The position numbers and the translations under genes were made by a program. Source: Phycisphaerae bacterium (GTDB lineage: Bacteria; Planctomycetota; Phycisphaerae; Phycisphaerales; UBA1924). From it: a stretch of 8,648 nucleotides of DNA. Every line of letters starts with the position of its first letter. Positions within the stretch are counted from its first letter, which is position 1. The DNA lies in the NCBI GenBank assembly GCA_016794945.1, contig JAEUIX010000222.1, positions 1 to 8,648 on the forward strand, given 5' to 3'. The notes below the pieces were generated by a model, which was not told where the DNA came from, did no database searches, and saw nothing but the letters and a program-made list of their open reading frames with translations. This document shows positions 1-6,745 of the stretch, in pieces.

Positions 1-319
1 ACAGGCCGTGGTCGATGAAGGTATTCTCGTCCCAGAGCGAGAAGACCGGTCCGTCCTCGCCGACGATGCGCCGCATGCGGTGGACGAACGCCAGTTCGGC
101 GTCGGCGAGGTGGCCCAGCAGCACGCGGCAGGGCCAGCGACCGACGCCGGCGTCGGGCAGGAAGGCGGTGTCGAGCTGTTCGTCGGAGAGGCGCACGGCA
201 CGTGGGTCGAAGTTCTCCAGGCCGATCCGGTAGCGGGCGATGAGCGCGGCGTCGGTCAGCGGGACCAGCGAAACGCGGTCGGGGGGGGCGGGATCGGCCG
301 GACGGGCGTGGGTGGTCAT
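1..319 (-). CDS. DinB-superfamily protein, 3' part missing (cut by window edge)
   Basis: The reading frame is open from an ATG at 319 to the left edge, giving about 106 codons of an incomplete gene. The translated part contains 'WPCRVLLGHLADAEL' followed by a histidine/arginine-rich stretch, 'FVHRMRRIVGEDGPV', and then 'WDENTF'. This matches the start of the DinB/YfiT-like four-helix-bundle fold, in which the His of 'GHLADAE' is normally the first metal ligand; the other two His ligands would lie beyond the window. The superfamily holds metal-dependent hydrolases or thiol transferases of mostly unknown substrate, so no reaction can be assigned. It is divergent from the thioesterase gene, with 62 bp between start codons. 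A run of eight C on the coding strand lies near codons 11-14 (plus-strand G at 281-288). No good Shine-Dalgarno is visible before the ATG, so the exact start is the least certain part. Confidence 0.72.
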   Translation of the reverse strand, partial: MTTHARPADPAPPDRVSLVPLTDAALIARYRIGLENFDPRAVRLSDEQLDTAFLPDAGVGRWPCRVLLGHLADAELAFVHRMRRIVGEDGPVFSLWDENTFIDHGL

Positions 320-369
320 GGGGCGGCTCGGGCGGTGGCCGGTGGGGGGAGTCGGGGTCGGGCGGACCC

Positions 370-375
370 TATGCT
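370..375 (+). promoter_or_regulatory. -10-like box (TATGCT) of the thioesterase gene, leaderless arrangement
   Basis: TATGCT lies exactly six bases before the ATG at 382, so transcription would begin at or next to the start codon. The same geometry is found before three other genes in this window. No convincing -35 is visible upstream. The box sits in the divergent region shared with the DinB-like gene. In that region the minus strand also offers weak TAnnnT matches (TACGGT at 382-377, TAGGGT at 371-366), so the two promoters may overlap. Confidence 0.5.
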
Positions 376-381
376 GACCGT

Positions 382-792
382 ATGACCGAATCGACGGAGC
401 GGCGCCTGGCCTTGCGCGTGTCGACGCTGCCGCGGGACACGAACCCGTACGGCACGATCTTCGGCGGGGTCATCCTGTCGTACATCGACCAGGCGGGGGC
501 GATCGAGGCCCGTCGGCACGCGCACCACCGGTGGGTGACGGTGGCGCTGGATCGGGTGGAGTTCAAGCAGCCGGTGCGGGTGGGGGACCTGCTGAACCTG
601 TACGCGTGGACGGTCAAGACGGGGCGAACGTCGGTGACCGTTCGGGTGGAGGTGGAGGCCGAGCGGTTCACCGATGGGACGGTGATTTCCGTGACGTCGG
701 CGACGCTGGTGATGGTGTCGGTGGACCACGCGGGGAGGGCGATCCCGTTCGCGGAGCCCCGGCCGCTGGCCGGAGATGTTGGTACATTCTGA
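382..792 (+). CDS. YciA/BACH-type hotdog acyl-CoA thioesterase
   Basis: This 136-residue protein has the size of a single hotdog domain. Residues 20-42 ('TNPYGTIFGGVILSYIDQAG') carry the family signature: the Asn-x-x-Gly turn, the FGG that opens the central helix, and Asp36 in the position of the catalytic aspartate of YciA. The helix is followed by the usual strand 'VTVALDRVEFKQPVRVGDLLNL' (about 52-73) and a second 'TSVTVRVEVEAE' strand. Such enzymes hydrolyse acyl-CoA thioesters to free acid and CoA in the cytoplasm, acting as multimers. Chain-length preference cannot be read from sequence. The ATG at 382 is favoured because a TATGCT box lies exactly six bases upstream, suggesting a leaderless message; no Shine-Dalgarno is seen. 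The STAS gene follows after 38 bp on the same strand, so the two may share a transcript. Confidence 0.88.
   Translation: MTESTERRLALRVSTLPRDTNPYGTIFGGVILSYIDQAGAIEARRHAHHRWVTVALDRVEFKQPVRVGDLLNLYAWTVKTGRTSVTVRVEVEAERFTDGTVISVTSATLVMVSVDHAGRAIPFAEPRPLAGDVGTF
783..788 (+). promoter_or_regulatory. Possible weak -10 (TACATT) before the STAS gene
   Basis: TACATT sits across the last codons of the thioesterase gene. It would give a 5' leader of roughly 35 bases before the ATG at 831. No -35 is clear. An AAGGGG just before the start could serve as a Shine-Dalgarno. This is suggestive only; read-through from the thioesterase gene is equally likely. Confidence 0.25.
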
Positions 793-830
793 GTCTCGTC
801 GGGACCGCTCCGGTTCCGAGCAAGGGGCCC

Positions 831-1184
831 ATGATGTTCGAGTCAACCCACCTGCACTGCACGATCACCGACGGCGTGGTCGTGGCGACCATCAAGTGCG
901 AGAAGATCGGCGAGTACGAGGCGACGGTGCTGCAGACGGAACTGCAGGACTTCATCAAGGGGTTCGCGTGGAAGGTCGCGCTGGACTTTGCGCAGGTGCA
1001 GCTCCTGGCGTCGGTGGGCCTTGGCCTGCTGGTGACGATCAACAAGACCTGCAAGGCCAACAAGGGCAAGGCCGCGCTGTTCAACCTGAACGACAACCTG
1101 CTGAACCTGCTCAAGATCACGCGGCTCAACACCGGGCTGACGATCTGCAAGAGCCAGGACGAAGCGGTGAAGGCGGCGAAGTGA
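831..1184 (+). CDS. STAS-domain protein (anti-sigma-factor-antagonist-like) with altered phospho-acceptor motif
   Basis: This 117-residue protein consists of one STAS domain. An N-terminal strand pair (about 7-23, 'LHCTITDGVVVATIKC') leads to a helix, then the strand 'WKVALDFAQVQLLASVGLGLLV' (about 47-68), which is the SpoIIAA/RsbV core. 'AALFNLNDNLLNLLKITRLN' (about 81-100) follows, matching the family's late strand and helix ('L..t.L'). In partner-switching antagonists the loop reads D-S-S/T-G-L and the second Ser/Thr is phosphorylated. Here it reads A60-S61-V62-G63-L64, so the usual acceptor is Val while the preceding Ser remains. The protein may therefore not be switched by an RsbW-type kinase, or may use Ser61. 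No kinase or sigma gene is in the window. ATGs at 831 and 834 are both possible; the first is taken, with AAGGGG upstream. purN begins seven bases after the stop codon, so an operon is likely. Confidence 0.8.
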   Translation: MMFESTHLHCTITDGVVVATIKCEKIGEYEATVLQTELQDFIKGFAWKVALDFAQVQLLASVGLGLLVTINKTCKANKGKAALFNLNDNLLNLLKITRLNTGLTICKSQDEAVKAAK

Positions 1185-1191
1185 ACGGATC

Positions 1192-1815
1192 ATGAGCGCG
1201 GGCGCTGCGAGGCTGGCGGTACTCGTCTCGGGCGCGGGGCGCACGCTGGGGAACCTGCTGGAGGCGTGCGGGGACGGGCGGGTGCGGGCGACGGTGGCGC
1301 TGGTGGTGGCGTCGGGCCAGGTGGGCGCGGCGGAGGTGGCACGCCGGCGCGGGGTGGAGGTCGTCGTGGAGCCCGGGGAGCTGAGCGCTGAGCGGTGGAA
1401 CGGGCTGATGAGCCTGCGCGGGATCGACCTGGCGGTGCTGGCGGGGTACCTGCGGCGCGTGCCGGTGCCGGCCGGGTGGGCCGGCAGGATGGTGAACATC
1501 CACCCGGCGCTGCTGCCGTCGTTCGGAGGCCGGGGGATGTACGGCCGGCGGGTTCACGAGGCGGTGCTGGCGGCGGGGTGCAAGGTGACGGGGTGCACGG
1601 TTCATTTCGTGTCGGAGGAGTACGACCGGGGGCCGATCATCGCGCAGAGCGCGGTACCGGTGCGGGACGACGACACTCCGGAAACGCTGGGGGCTCGGGT
1701 GTTCGCGGAGGAGTGCAGGGTGTACCCGCGGGCGGTCTCGGACCTGGTGGAAGGGCGGTTGCGCATCGAGGGCAACCGGGTGGTGACGACGGGCGGATGG
1801 ACGCGGACGCCATGA
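1192..1815 (+). CDS. purN: Phosphoribosylglycinamide formyltransferase (GAR transformylase)
   Basis: PurN transfers the formyl group of 10-formyltetrahydrofolate to glycinamide ribonucleotide, a cytoplasmic step of purine synthesis. The 207-residue product has normal length. The N-terminal strand and phosphate loop are 'LAVLVSGAGRTLGNLL' (8-23). The catalytic segment 'VNIHPALLPSFGG' (101-113) holds Asn102 and His104, and 'CTVHFVSEEYDRGPII' (135-150) supplies the catalytic Asp145 and folate loop. The loop after the active site reads 'GGRGMYG..VHEAVL', a variant of the Escherichia coli form that is seen in other bacterial lineages. The gene starts seven bases after the STAS stop codon. Its own stop overlaps the next start as ATGA, so it sits inside a polycistronic unit rather than with other pur genes. 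Confidence 0.93.
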   Translation: MSAGAARLAVLVSGAGRTLGNLLEACGDGRVRATVALVVASGQVGAAEVARRRGVEVVVEPGELSAERWNGLMSLRGIDLAVLAGYLRRVPVPAGWAGRMVNIHPALLPSFGGRGMYGRRVHEAVLAAGCKVTGCTVHFVSEEYDRGPIIAQSAVPVRDDDTPETLGARVFAEECRVYPRAVSDLVEGRLRIEGNRVVTTGGWTRTP

Positions 1816-3290
1816 GCAGGGCTCGGTGCGAGATCGTTTGGTGCGCGTTGTTGCTGCTGTGGGCGGCGACGGGGTTGGGCGCGGTCCAGCCGGCCAAGCC
1901 GCCGACGGACAATCCCGGGGAACTGGAGCGACGGTTCGTCGAGGCGTTCGGGGCGGGGAAGCTGGATGAGGCGCAGGCCGCGCTGGAACGCATGATCGCG
2001 GTGAGCCCTGCCGACCCGAACCCGCACTACAACATGGCGTGCGTGCTGGTCCGGCGGGGGAACCTTGCGGGCGCGGAGGCGTCGTTGCGGCGGGCGGTGG
2101 ACCTGGGGTTCACATCGTTCGACACCATGCGGCGGGATGAGGACCTGGCCCCGCTCCGAGAAACGGAGACGTTCAGGTCGATCCTGGCCCGCGCGGCGAG
2201 CCTGCAGGATCAGGCGATCGATCGGCGGCTCGCGGCGCTTCGCAAAGGGTTCGGGGAGGGGTATCAGTACGAGAAGGACGAAGTGCTGCGGCTGGCGTTT
2301 GTATCCGGGTTCGAGGCGGCGTCGTTCGCCGCGGCCAGGCGCGAGGTGGCGCAGTTGGAAGCGTGGTGGCGCACGCAGGTGCTGCCGGAGGGCGGCGATG
2401 CGCCGGAGCGGGCACCGGCGTGGGTGACAGTGATCTGGCCGAACCGGGCGGATTGGAACCGCTGGGCCCAGAAGACCTTCGGCGATCGATTCGGATCGGT
2501 GGGGGGCATCTACGACCACTCGCGCAAGGAACTGGTGGCGCAGGACCTCGGCCCGACGATGCGGCACGAGTTCTGGCACGTGCTGCATTGGCGCGACATG
2601 GATCGGCGCGGGCAGGTGCACCCGGTGTGGATTCAGGAGGGTCTGTGCTCGCTGGTGGAGGACCTGGAGCACTCGGCCGATGACGCGGCGAAGTTTCGCC
2701 CGGTGGCGTCGTGGAGGACGAACTCGCTCAAGCGGCTGCAGGCGGCGGGGAGGCTGCCGACGATGAAGTCGATCCTGGAGATGACGCCGGAGCGATTCAG
2801 CGGGACTCGGCCGCTGGCGAATTACGCCGCGGCGCGGGCGTTGTTCCTGTTCTTGGCTGACCGGGGGCACTTGCGGGCGTGGTACGGGGCGTACGTGGAG
2901 GGCTACGGCGAGGACCGCACGGGGGCGCGGGCGTTCGAGCGGGTGTTCGGCAAGCCTCTGGCGGAGGTGGAGAAGGACTGGCGGGCGTGGCTGAAGCAAC
3001 TGCCGGAGGTGGCGGAGATCAATCGACCGGGCGAGGCGGAACTGCCGTTTGGAATCAACGAGCAGGGGGCCGGCGATGGGTTGCCGATCACGTCGCTGTC
3101 TGGGGCGGCGCGTGAGGCGGGGCTGCGGCCGCGGGACGTGCTGACGTCGATCAACGGCAAGCCGGTGCGGGATGCGGGGGACCTGGCGCGGGTGCTGGGG
3201 GAGTTCAAGGCCGGGGAGACGGTGGAGGTGGGGTATCGGCGCGGGGGCACGACGGGGACTGCCCGGGTGACGCTGCTGCGGCGGGAGTGA
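1812..3290 (+). CDS. Secreted TPR / HExxH zinc peptidase / PDZ protein (peptidase MA-like)
   Basis: This 492-residue protein begins with a signal-peptide-like segment (hydrophobic core about 8-24). TPR-like helices follow at about 35-100 ('DPNPHYNMACVLVRRGNLAGAEASL'). The centre carries 'RHEFWHVLHW', in which His252, Glu253 and His256 form an HExxH zinc site. Glu276 in 'WIQEGLCSLVED' lies 20 residues after the second His, as expected for the third ligand of a gluzincin. Residues about 411-489 form a PDZ domain ('AREAGLRPRDVLTSINGKPVRDAGDL'). The organisation fits an envelope protease whose PDZ domain recognises substrate or partner; the substrate is unknown. All three zinc ligands are present, so activity is plausible. 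The ATG at 1812 overlaps the purN stop (ATGA) and is preferred because it directly precedes the signal peptide; an in-frame ATG at 1797 is also available. Confidence 0.82.
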   Translation: MSRARCEIVWCALLLLWAATGLGAVQPAKPPTDNPGELERRFVEAFGAGKLDEAQAALERMIAVSPADPNPHYNMACVLVRRGNLAGAEASLRRAVDLGFTSFDTMRRDEDLAPLRETETFRSILARAASLQDQAIDRRLAALRKGFGEGYQYEKDEVLRLAFVSGFEAASFAAARREVAQLEAWWRTQVLPEGGDAPERAPAWVTVIWPNRADWNRWAQKTFGDRFGSVGGIYDHSRKELVAQDLGPTMRHEFWHVLHWRDMDRRGQVHPVWIQEGLCSLVEDLEHSADDAAKFRPVASWRTNSLKRLQAAGRLPTMKSILEMTPERFSGTRPLANYAAARALFLFLADRGHLRAWYGAYVEGYGEDRTGARAFERVFGKPLAEVEKDWRAWLKQLPEVAEINRPGEAELPFGINEQGAGDGLPITSLSGAAREAGLRPRDVLTSINGKPVRDAGDLARVLGEFKAGETVEVGYRRGGTTGTARVTLLRRE

Positions 3291-3324
3291 AACCGGGGGT
3301 GCAACCGGCCCGCGTGCTCTGGCG

Positions 3325-3351
3325 TACATACTATGGGACACATAGTGTGTA
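3325..3351. promoter_or_regulatory. Near-perfect palindrome upstream of padR, likely PadR operator
   Basis: The left arm TACATACTATG and right arm CATAGTGTGTA are inverted repeats of 11 bp with one mismatch (position 3347), separated by GGACA. This AT-rich island stands out from the GC-rich surroundings. It ends 16 bp before the padR ATG and contains TACTAT (3329-3334), a possible -10. A repressor bound here would block padR transcription. PadR-family dimers are known to bind ATGT/ACAT-type inverted repeats in their own promoters, and the arms here contain ACAT and GTGT. Function is inferred from position and symmetry. Confidence 0.72.
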
Positions 3352-3356
3352 GAACC

Positions 3357-3362
3357 GGGAGG
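3357..3362 (+). promoter_or_regulatory. Shine-Dalgarno (GGGAGG) of padR
   Basis: GGGAGG is followed by a five-base spacer and then the ATG at 3368. It supports that start and shows that this genome uses canonical ribosome binding sites for some genes. Confidence 0.65.
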
Positions 3363-3367
3363 CGGCC

Positions 3368-3733
3368 ATGCGGATCGAGCGGGAACTGATGCGTGGGGCG
3401 GGACCGACGGCGGTGATGTCGCTGCTTCGGGGGCGGCCGAGGTACGGGTATGAACTGGTCGAGGCGCTGGCGGAGCAAAGCCGCGGGGTGCTGGACATGG
3501 GCCAGAGCACGCTGTACCCGATGCTGTACAACCTGGAGGCGAAGGGGCTGATCGAGGGGTACTGGCAGTCGGCGCCGCAGGACGCGGGCGGCCGGGAACG
3601 CAAGTACTACCGGCTGACGCCTCGAGGTCGGCGACGGCTGGAGGCCGATTCGGCGCAATGGCGGTCGTTGCTGGCGGCGATGCGGGCGCTGGGGGTCATG
3701 GACCAGCCTGAGCAGGCGGGAGGTGCGGCGTGA
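3368..3733 (+). CDS. PadR-family transcriptional regulator
   Basis: This 121-residue protein has the size of a PadR domain with a short C-terminal tail. The winged helix is clear: 'MSLLRGRPRYGYELVEAL' (17-34), the recognition-helix region 'MGQSTLYPMLYNLEAKGLIEGYW' (44-66), and the wing 'GRERKYYRLTPRGRRRLE' (75-92). PadR proteins are dimeric repressors that release DNA on binding small molecules or, in HAAS-linked pairs, probably through a partner protein. The palindrome 16 bp upstream suggests autoregulation. The last four bases overlap the next gene's start (GTGA), so the two products are probably made in a set ratio. Confidence 0.92.
   Translation: MRIERELMRGAGPTAVMSLLRGRPRYGYELVEALAEQSRGVLDMGQSTLYPMLYNLEAKGLIEGYWQSAPQDAGGRERKYYRLTPRGRRRLEADSAQWRSLLAAMRALGVMDQPEQAGGAA
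3718..3723 (+). promoter_or_regulatory. Shine-Dalgarno (GGGAGG) deciding the GTG start of the PadR partner
   Basis: GGGAGG lies inside the end of padR, six bases before the GTG at 3730. It favours that GTG over the in-frame ATG at 3745, which has no better site. Confidence 0.6.
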
Positions 3734-5691
3734 ACTCGGGCACGATGGACAAGGGCGGCGACGGCCTCAGGGAATTGGGCGTGGGCACGTGGGGGCTGCT
3801 GCGCACAACGCCGCTGGGCGATGTGCTGCGCGGGCGATTGACCGGTCGGCTGCACCCAGCGCGTGTGATCGGCGAGAGCGGTCTGCCGGCGCCGGTGCGG
3901 CGGCTGGTGGCCGACGTGGTGCGTCGGACGCGGCTGTGGCGGGGGGAGCGGGTGGAGGTGGCGCGGGAACTGCTTTCACATTTCGGCGAGGGGCTGGAAT
4001 CGGGAGCGGCCGCGGAGGAACTGGTTCGGGCGTTCGGGCCGGCGCGGAGCGCGGCACGCCTCATCCGACGGGCCAAGAAGCGCCAGCGTCCGCTGGCGTG
4101 GCGGGCGATGGCCTTGTCGGCGCGGGCCGCGGCGGTGCTGGTGGCGCTGGTGCTGGTGTCTTATGGGGTGATGGCGTGGCGGTACTTCGCTGGAACGCCG
4201 ACGGTACGGGTGAACACGCTGGCGGCGTACAACGCGCCGGCGCTGGCCGTGCCGGAAGAGCAGCGGGCATGGCCGCGCTACCGCGCGGCGCTCATGGCCA
4301 TCGGGCCGGAGCCGGAGTTTTCCTTCGAGCACCCCGACGGTCGCGACGAGGGGTACTGGCAACTTGTGGAACCCGGCGAACCGGGGTTTGCCGAGGTCGG
4401 AGCGTGGCTTCGCTCGATCGAGCCCGAACTGGCCCGGGTGCGAGCGGCGGCCGGCATGGCCCGGCTGGGGTACGTGGCGGGCACGACGACGGATTGGGAG
4501 CTGCAACGGGCGGTGACGCGCGGCGGGGATTCGATCGTGCCAGAAGCGGAAGACCGCGAGGACAACCCGCTGATGATGCGGGTGCTGCTGCCGCACCTGG
4601 CGCACCTGCGGCGGGCGGCGCGGTTGATGGATGCCGATCTGAGGCACGCGGCGGCGGCGGGCGATGGGGCGCGGGTCGCGGCGGATTTGCACACGATGCT
4701 GGGCCTGTCGGTGCACGTGGCTCAGTCGCCGGGGCTGATCGGCCAGATGGTGCAGGCCGCGATCGTGCACATGGCGTGCGACGCGATCACCCGGCTGGTG
4801 ACGGAGCGGCCGGGGCTGATCGACGAGGCGGAGCTCGTGGCGCTGGCGCATCGGCTGGCGTCCCTGGGCGAAGGTGGCGCTCTTCGGCTTCAATTGGCGG
4901 CGGAGCGGGCGTTTTTCGATGATTTGCTGCAGCGCATGTACACGGACGATGGCGCGGGCGACGGCCGCCTGACCGACCAGGGGCGGGCGTTGATGCTGGA
5001 GGTCGCGTCGAACGAGCCGTGGAAGCGGGCGACGTCGGAGTTGCGGACCCTCGACATCCTGGCGGGCCCGGTGTATGCGCAGGCGGCGGCCGGACGCAGG
5101 GAGATCAAGGCGTTGTACGACCGGATCTTGGATTCGGCGATGGCGGAGGATGCGATCGAGTTGTGGGCGCGACCGGCCGTGAGCGAAGTGTCCCGGCTGA
5201 TCGATGAGCTGCGGGCGCAACCGCTGGGAGCGACGCGCTACGAACTGCTGCGGGTGATGGACGTGGGCTTCGATCGTGCGTCGGGCGTGCTTCGGCTGTG
5301 CGAGTCGCGGGTGGCGCTGACGCAGGTGGTCATCGCCCTGGAGTTGCACCGGTCGCGGACGGGACGCTACCCCGACTCGCTGGCGGCGCTGACGCCGGGC
5401 CTGATCCCGGCGGTGCCGGCGGATCCGTTCGACGGGCGGCCGGTGCGCTACCTGGCGCCCGGGCGGGGGCCGGCCTGGGCCGGGGGCAGGCCGGTGCTCT
5501 ACAGCATCGGGAACGATCGGGTTGACGGGGGCGGGGATCGGGGAAACCCGGCGCAGAACGTTCTCCGCGGCGCCTGGGTTCGTCCGGCGCCGCAACCGCC
5601 GGATTCGCGGGCGCGGCCGCTGCCGACGCCGGGCGATTGGATCGTGTTCCCGTTCATCCCGCCCGGGCGACCTGGAGCGTCGGCGGGGTGA
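3730..5691 (+). CDS. PadR-coupled single-pass membrane protein with HAAS-like N-terminus and pseudopilin-like C-terminus
   Basis: This 653-residue protein is not recognised as a named family. Residues about 55-115 ('VEVARELLSHFGEGLESGAAAEELVRAFG...AARLIRRAKKR') resemble the HAAS helical signalling domain, which is typically encoded next to PadR genes. One hydrophobic helix (about 129-150, 'ARAAAVLVALVLVSYGVMAW') follows a basic stretch, placing the N-terminus in the cytoplasm and the large remainder outside it. The middle (about 160-510) is mostly helical with no motif known to me. The end resembles the C-terminal domain of GspG-type pseudopilins: 'HRSRTGRYPDSL' (540-551), 'DPFDGRPVRY' (565-574) and 'LYSIGNDRVDGGGD' (590-603). 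The pseudopilin N-terminal methylation helix is absent. The GTG start overlaps the padR stop. The likely role is as sensor or anti-repressor for PadR, inferred from context only. Confidence 0.75.
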   Translation: MNSGTMDKGGDGLRELGVGTWGLLRTTPLGDVLRGRLTGRLHPARVIGESGLPAPVRRLVADVVRRTRLWRGERVEVARELLSHFGEGLESGAAAEELVRAFGPARSAARLIRRAKKRQRPLAWRAMALSARAAAVLVALVLVSYGVMAWRYFAGTPTVRVNTLAAYNAPALAVPEEQRAWPRYRAALMAIGPEPEFSFEHPDGRDEGYWQLVEPGEPGFAEVGAWLRSIEPELARVRAAAGMARLGYVAGTTTDWELQRAVTRGGDSIVPEAEDREDNPLMMRVLLPHLAHLRRAARLMDADLRHAAAAGDGARVAADLHTMLGLSVHVAQSPGLIGQMVQAAIVHMACDAITRLVTERPGLIDEAELVALAHRLASLGEGGALRLQLAAERAFFDDLLQRMYTDDGAGDGRLTDQGRALMLEVASNEPWKRATSELRTLDILAGPVYAQAAAGRREIKALYDRILDSAMAEDAIELWARPAVSEVSRLIDELRAQPLGATRYELLRVMDVGFDRASGVLRLCESRVALTQVVIALELHRSRTGRYPDSLAALTPGLIPAVPADPFDGRPVRYLAPGRGPAWAGGRPVLYSIGNDRVDGGGDRGNPAQNVLRGAWVRPAPQPPDSRARPLPTPGDWIVFPFIPPGRPGASAG

Positions 5692-5725
5692 GGTCGGGAT
5701 GACGCCTGGCAAACGGTCGGCCCGC

Positions 5726-5731
5726 TACGCT
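5726..5731 (+). promoter_or_regulatory. -10-like box (TACGCT) of thyX, leaderless arrangement
   Basis: TACGCT is followed by six bases and the ATG at 5738. This favours 5738 over the in-frame ATG at 5699 as the thyX start. No clear -35 is seen. Confidence 0.52.
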
Positions 5732-5737
5732 GGCGGC

Positions 5738-6730
5738 ATGGCGAGCGAGACGACAGGGCAGCGGGTCGGCGAGCGTGCACCGGTACGGGTCGAGGCGGCG
5801 AGGGCGCCGGCGGACGCGGCGGCGCCGCGCTGGAACGAAGTGCGTCCGGAGACGGCGCTCGTGGACGTGCTGGGGGGCGCATCGCGCCGGGAGATCCGGT
5901 GCCTGGACCACGGGTTCGTCGCGCTGGTGGACGCGATGCCGCGGCTGGTGCCGCAGGGACAGACGGCCGACGCGGCGATCGTGCAGGCGGCGCGGGTGAG
6001 CTACGGGCAGGGGACGAAGAAGGTGAACGAGGACAAGGGGCTGATCCGGTACCTCCTGCGGCACCGGCACACGACGCCGTTCGAGATGGTGGAGTTCAAG
6101 TTCCACGTGGCGATGCCGATCTTCATCGCGCGTCAGTGGATCCGGCACCGCACGGCGAACGTGAACGAGTACTCGGGGCGGTATTCGGTGATGCCGGACC
6201 GTTTCTACAGGCCGACGGTGGAGCAGGTGCGGCGGCAGAGCCGGAGCAACCGGCAGGGGGGCGACGAGCTGTTCGTGCAGGCGGGGGCGACGGAGGCGGA
6301 GCTGGCGACGGCCGAGGCGTTCGTGAAGTTCCTGGAAGATTCGGAGGCGATGTACCAGCGGTACCTGTCGCTGACGGAGCGGGGCGTGTCGCGCGAGATG
6401 GCGCGGATGGGCCTGCCGGTGAGCCTGTACACCGAGTGGTACTGGAAGTGCGACCTGCACAACATCCTTCGGTTCCTATCGCTGCGGATGGATGCGCACG
6501 CGCAGGAAGAGATCCGGGTGTACGCCCGGGCGATGCACGACCTGATCCAGCCGATCGTGCCGGTGACGGTGGAGGCGTGGAAGGACTACGAGCTGGAGTC
6601 GGTTCGGCTGTCGCGCCTGGAGATCGAGGCGCTGCGGGATGCGGCGCGCGGGGGCGCGGGGGAGCTGGCGAGCGAGAACTCGCGGGAGCGGGAGGAGTGG
6701 ATCGCCAAGCGGCGGTCGCTGGGCCTGTGA
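5738..6730 (+). CDS. thyX: Flavin-dependent thymidylate synthase
   Basis: ThyX makes dTMP from dUMP using methylenetetrahydrofolate and reduced FAD, replacing ThyA. The signature RHRX7S is exact: Arg136-His137-Arg138, then Ser146 within 'RHRTANVNEYSGRYS'. Upstream is 'LRHRHTTPFEMVEFKFHV' (108-124), and downstream 'REMARMGLPVSLYTEWYWK' and 'LRMDAHAQEEIR' (249-260) complete the flavin and dUMP site. At 330 residues it is longer than many ThyX proteins of about 220-250. The extra length comes from about 50 N-terminal residues rich in Ala/Arg/Pro and from a polar segment at about 163-190. An earlier ATG at 5699 would add 13 residues, but the box at 5726 argues against it. The gene begins 46 bp after the membrane-protein stop, with its own predicted promoter, and converges on the microprotein gene. 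Confidence 0.95.
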   Translation: MASETTGQRVGERAPVRVEAARAPADAAAPRWNEVRPETALVDVLGGASRREIRCLDHGFVALVDAMPRLVPQGQTADAAIVQAARVSYGQGTKKVNEDKGLIRYLLRHRHTTPFEMVEFKFHVAMPIFIARQWIRHRTANVNEYSGRYSVMPDRFYRPTVEQVRRQSRSNRQGGDELFVQAGATEAELATAEAFVKFLEDSEAMYQRYLSLTERGVSREMARMGLPVSLYTEWYWKCDLHNILRFLSLRMDAHAQEEIRVYARAMHDLIQPIVPVTVEAWKDYELESVRLSRLEIEALRDAARGGAGELASENSREREEWIAKRRSLGL

Positions 6731-6745
6731 GCGGGGCCGCACCGA

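Noticed and set aside
3281..3313. Possible terminator after the peptidase gene (GCGGG with CCCGC, and CCGG with CCGG)
   Set aside because: Short stems, a large interruption and no T-run; such pairings are common in GC-rich DNA.
1602..3341. Long minus-strand frame (579 codons) opposite purN and the peptidase
   Set aside because: Arg/Pro/His-rich with no recognisable motif. It is the antisense shadow expected in GC-rich genes, and the plus strand has clear domains.
3976..5712. Minus-strand frame of 578 codons opposite the PadR-partner gene
   Set aside because: Same low-complexity Arg/His/Pro composition; the plus strand has a start, an SD, a TM helix and conserved C-terminal motifs.
5699..5737. 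Earlier ATG for thyX at 5699
   Set aside because: It lies upstream of the TACGCT box and lacks a good Shine-Dalgarno; the ATG at 5738 has the recurring six-base spacing.
6731..6745. Terminator between convergent thyX and the microprotein gene
   Set aside because: Only 15 bases, with no stem-loop and no T-run visible on either strand.
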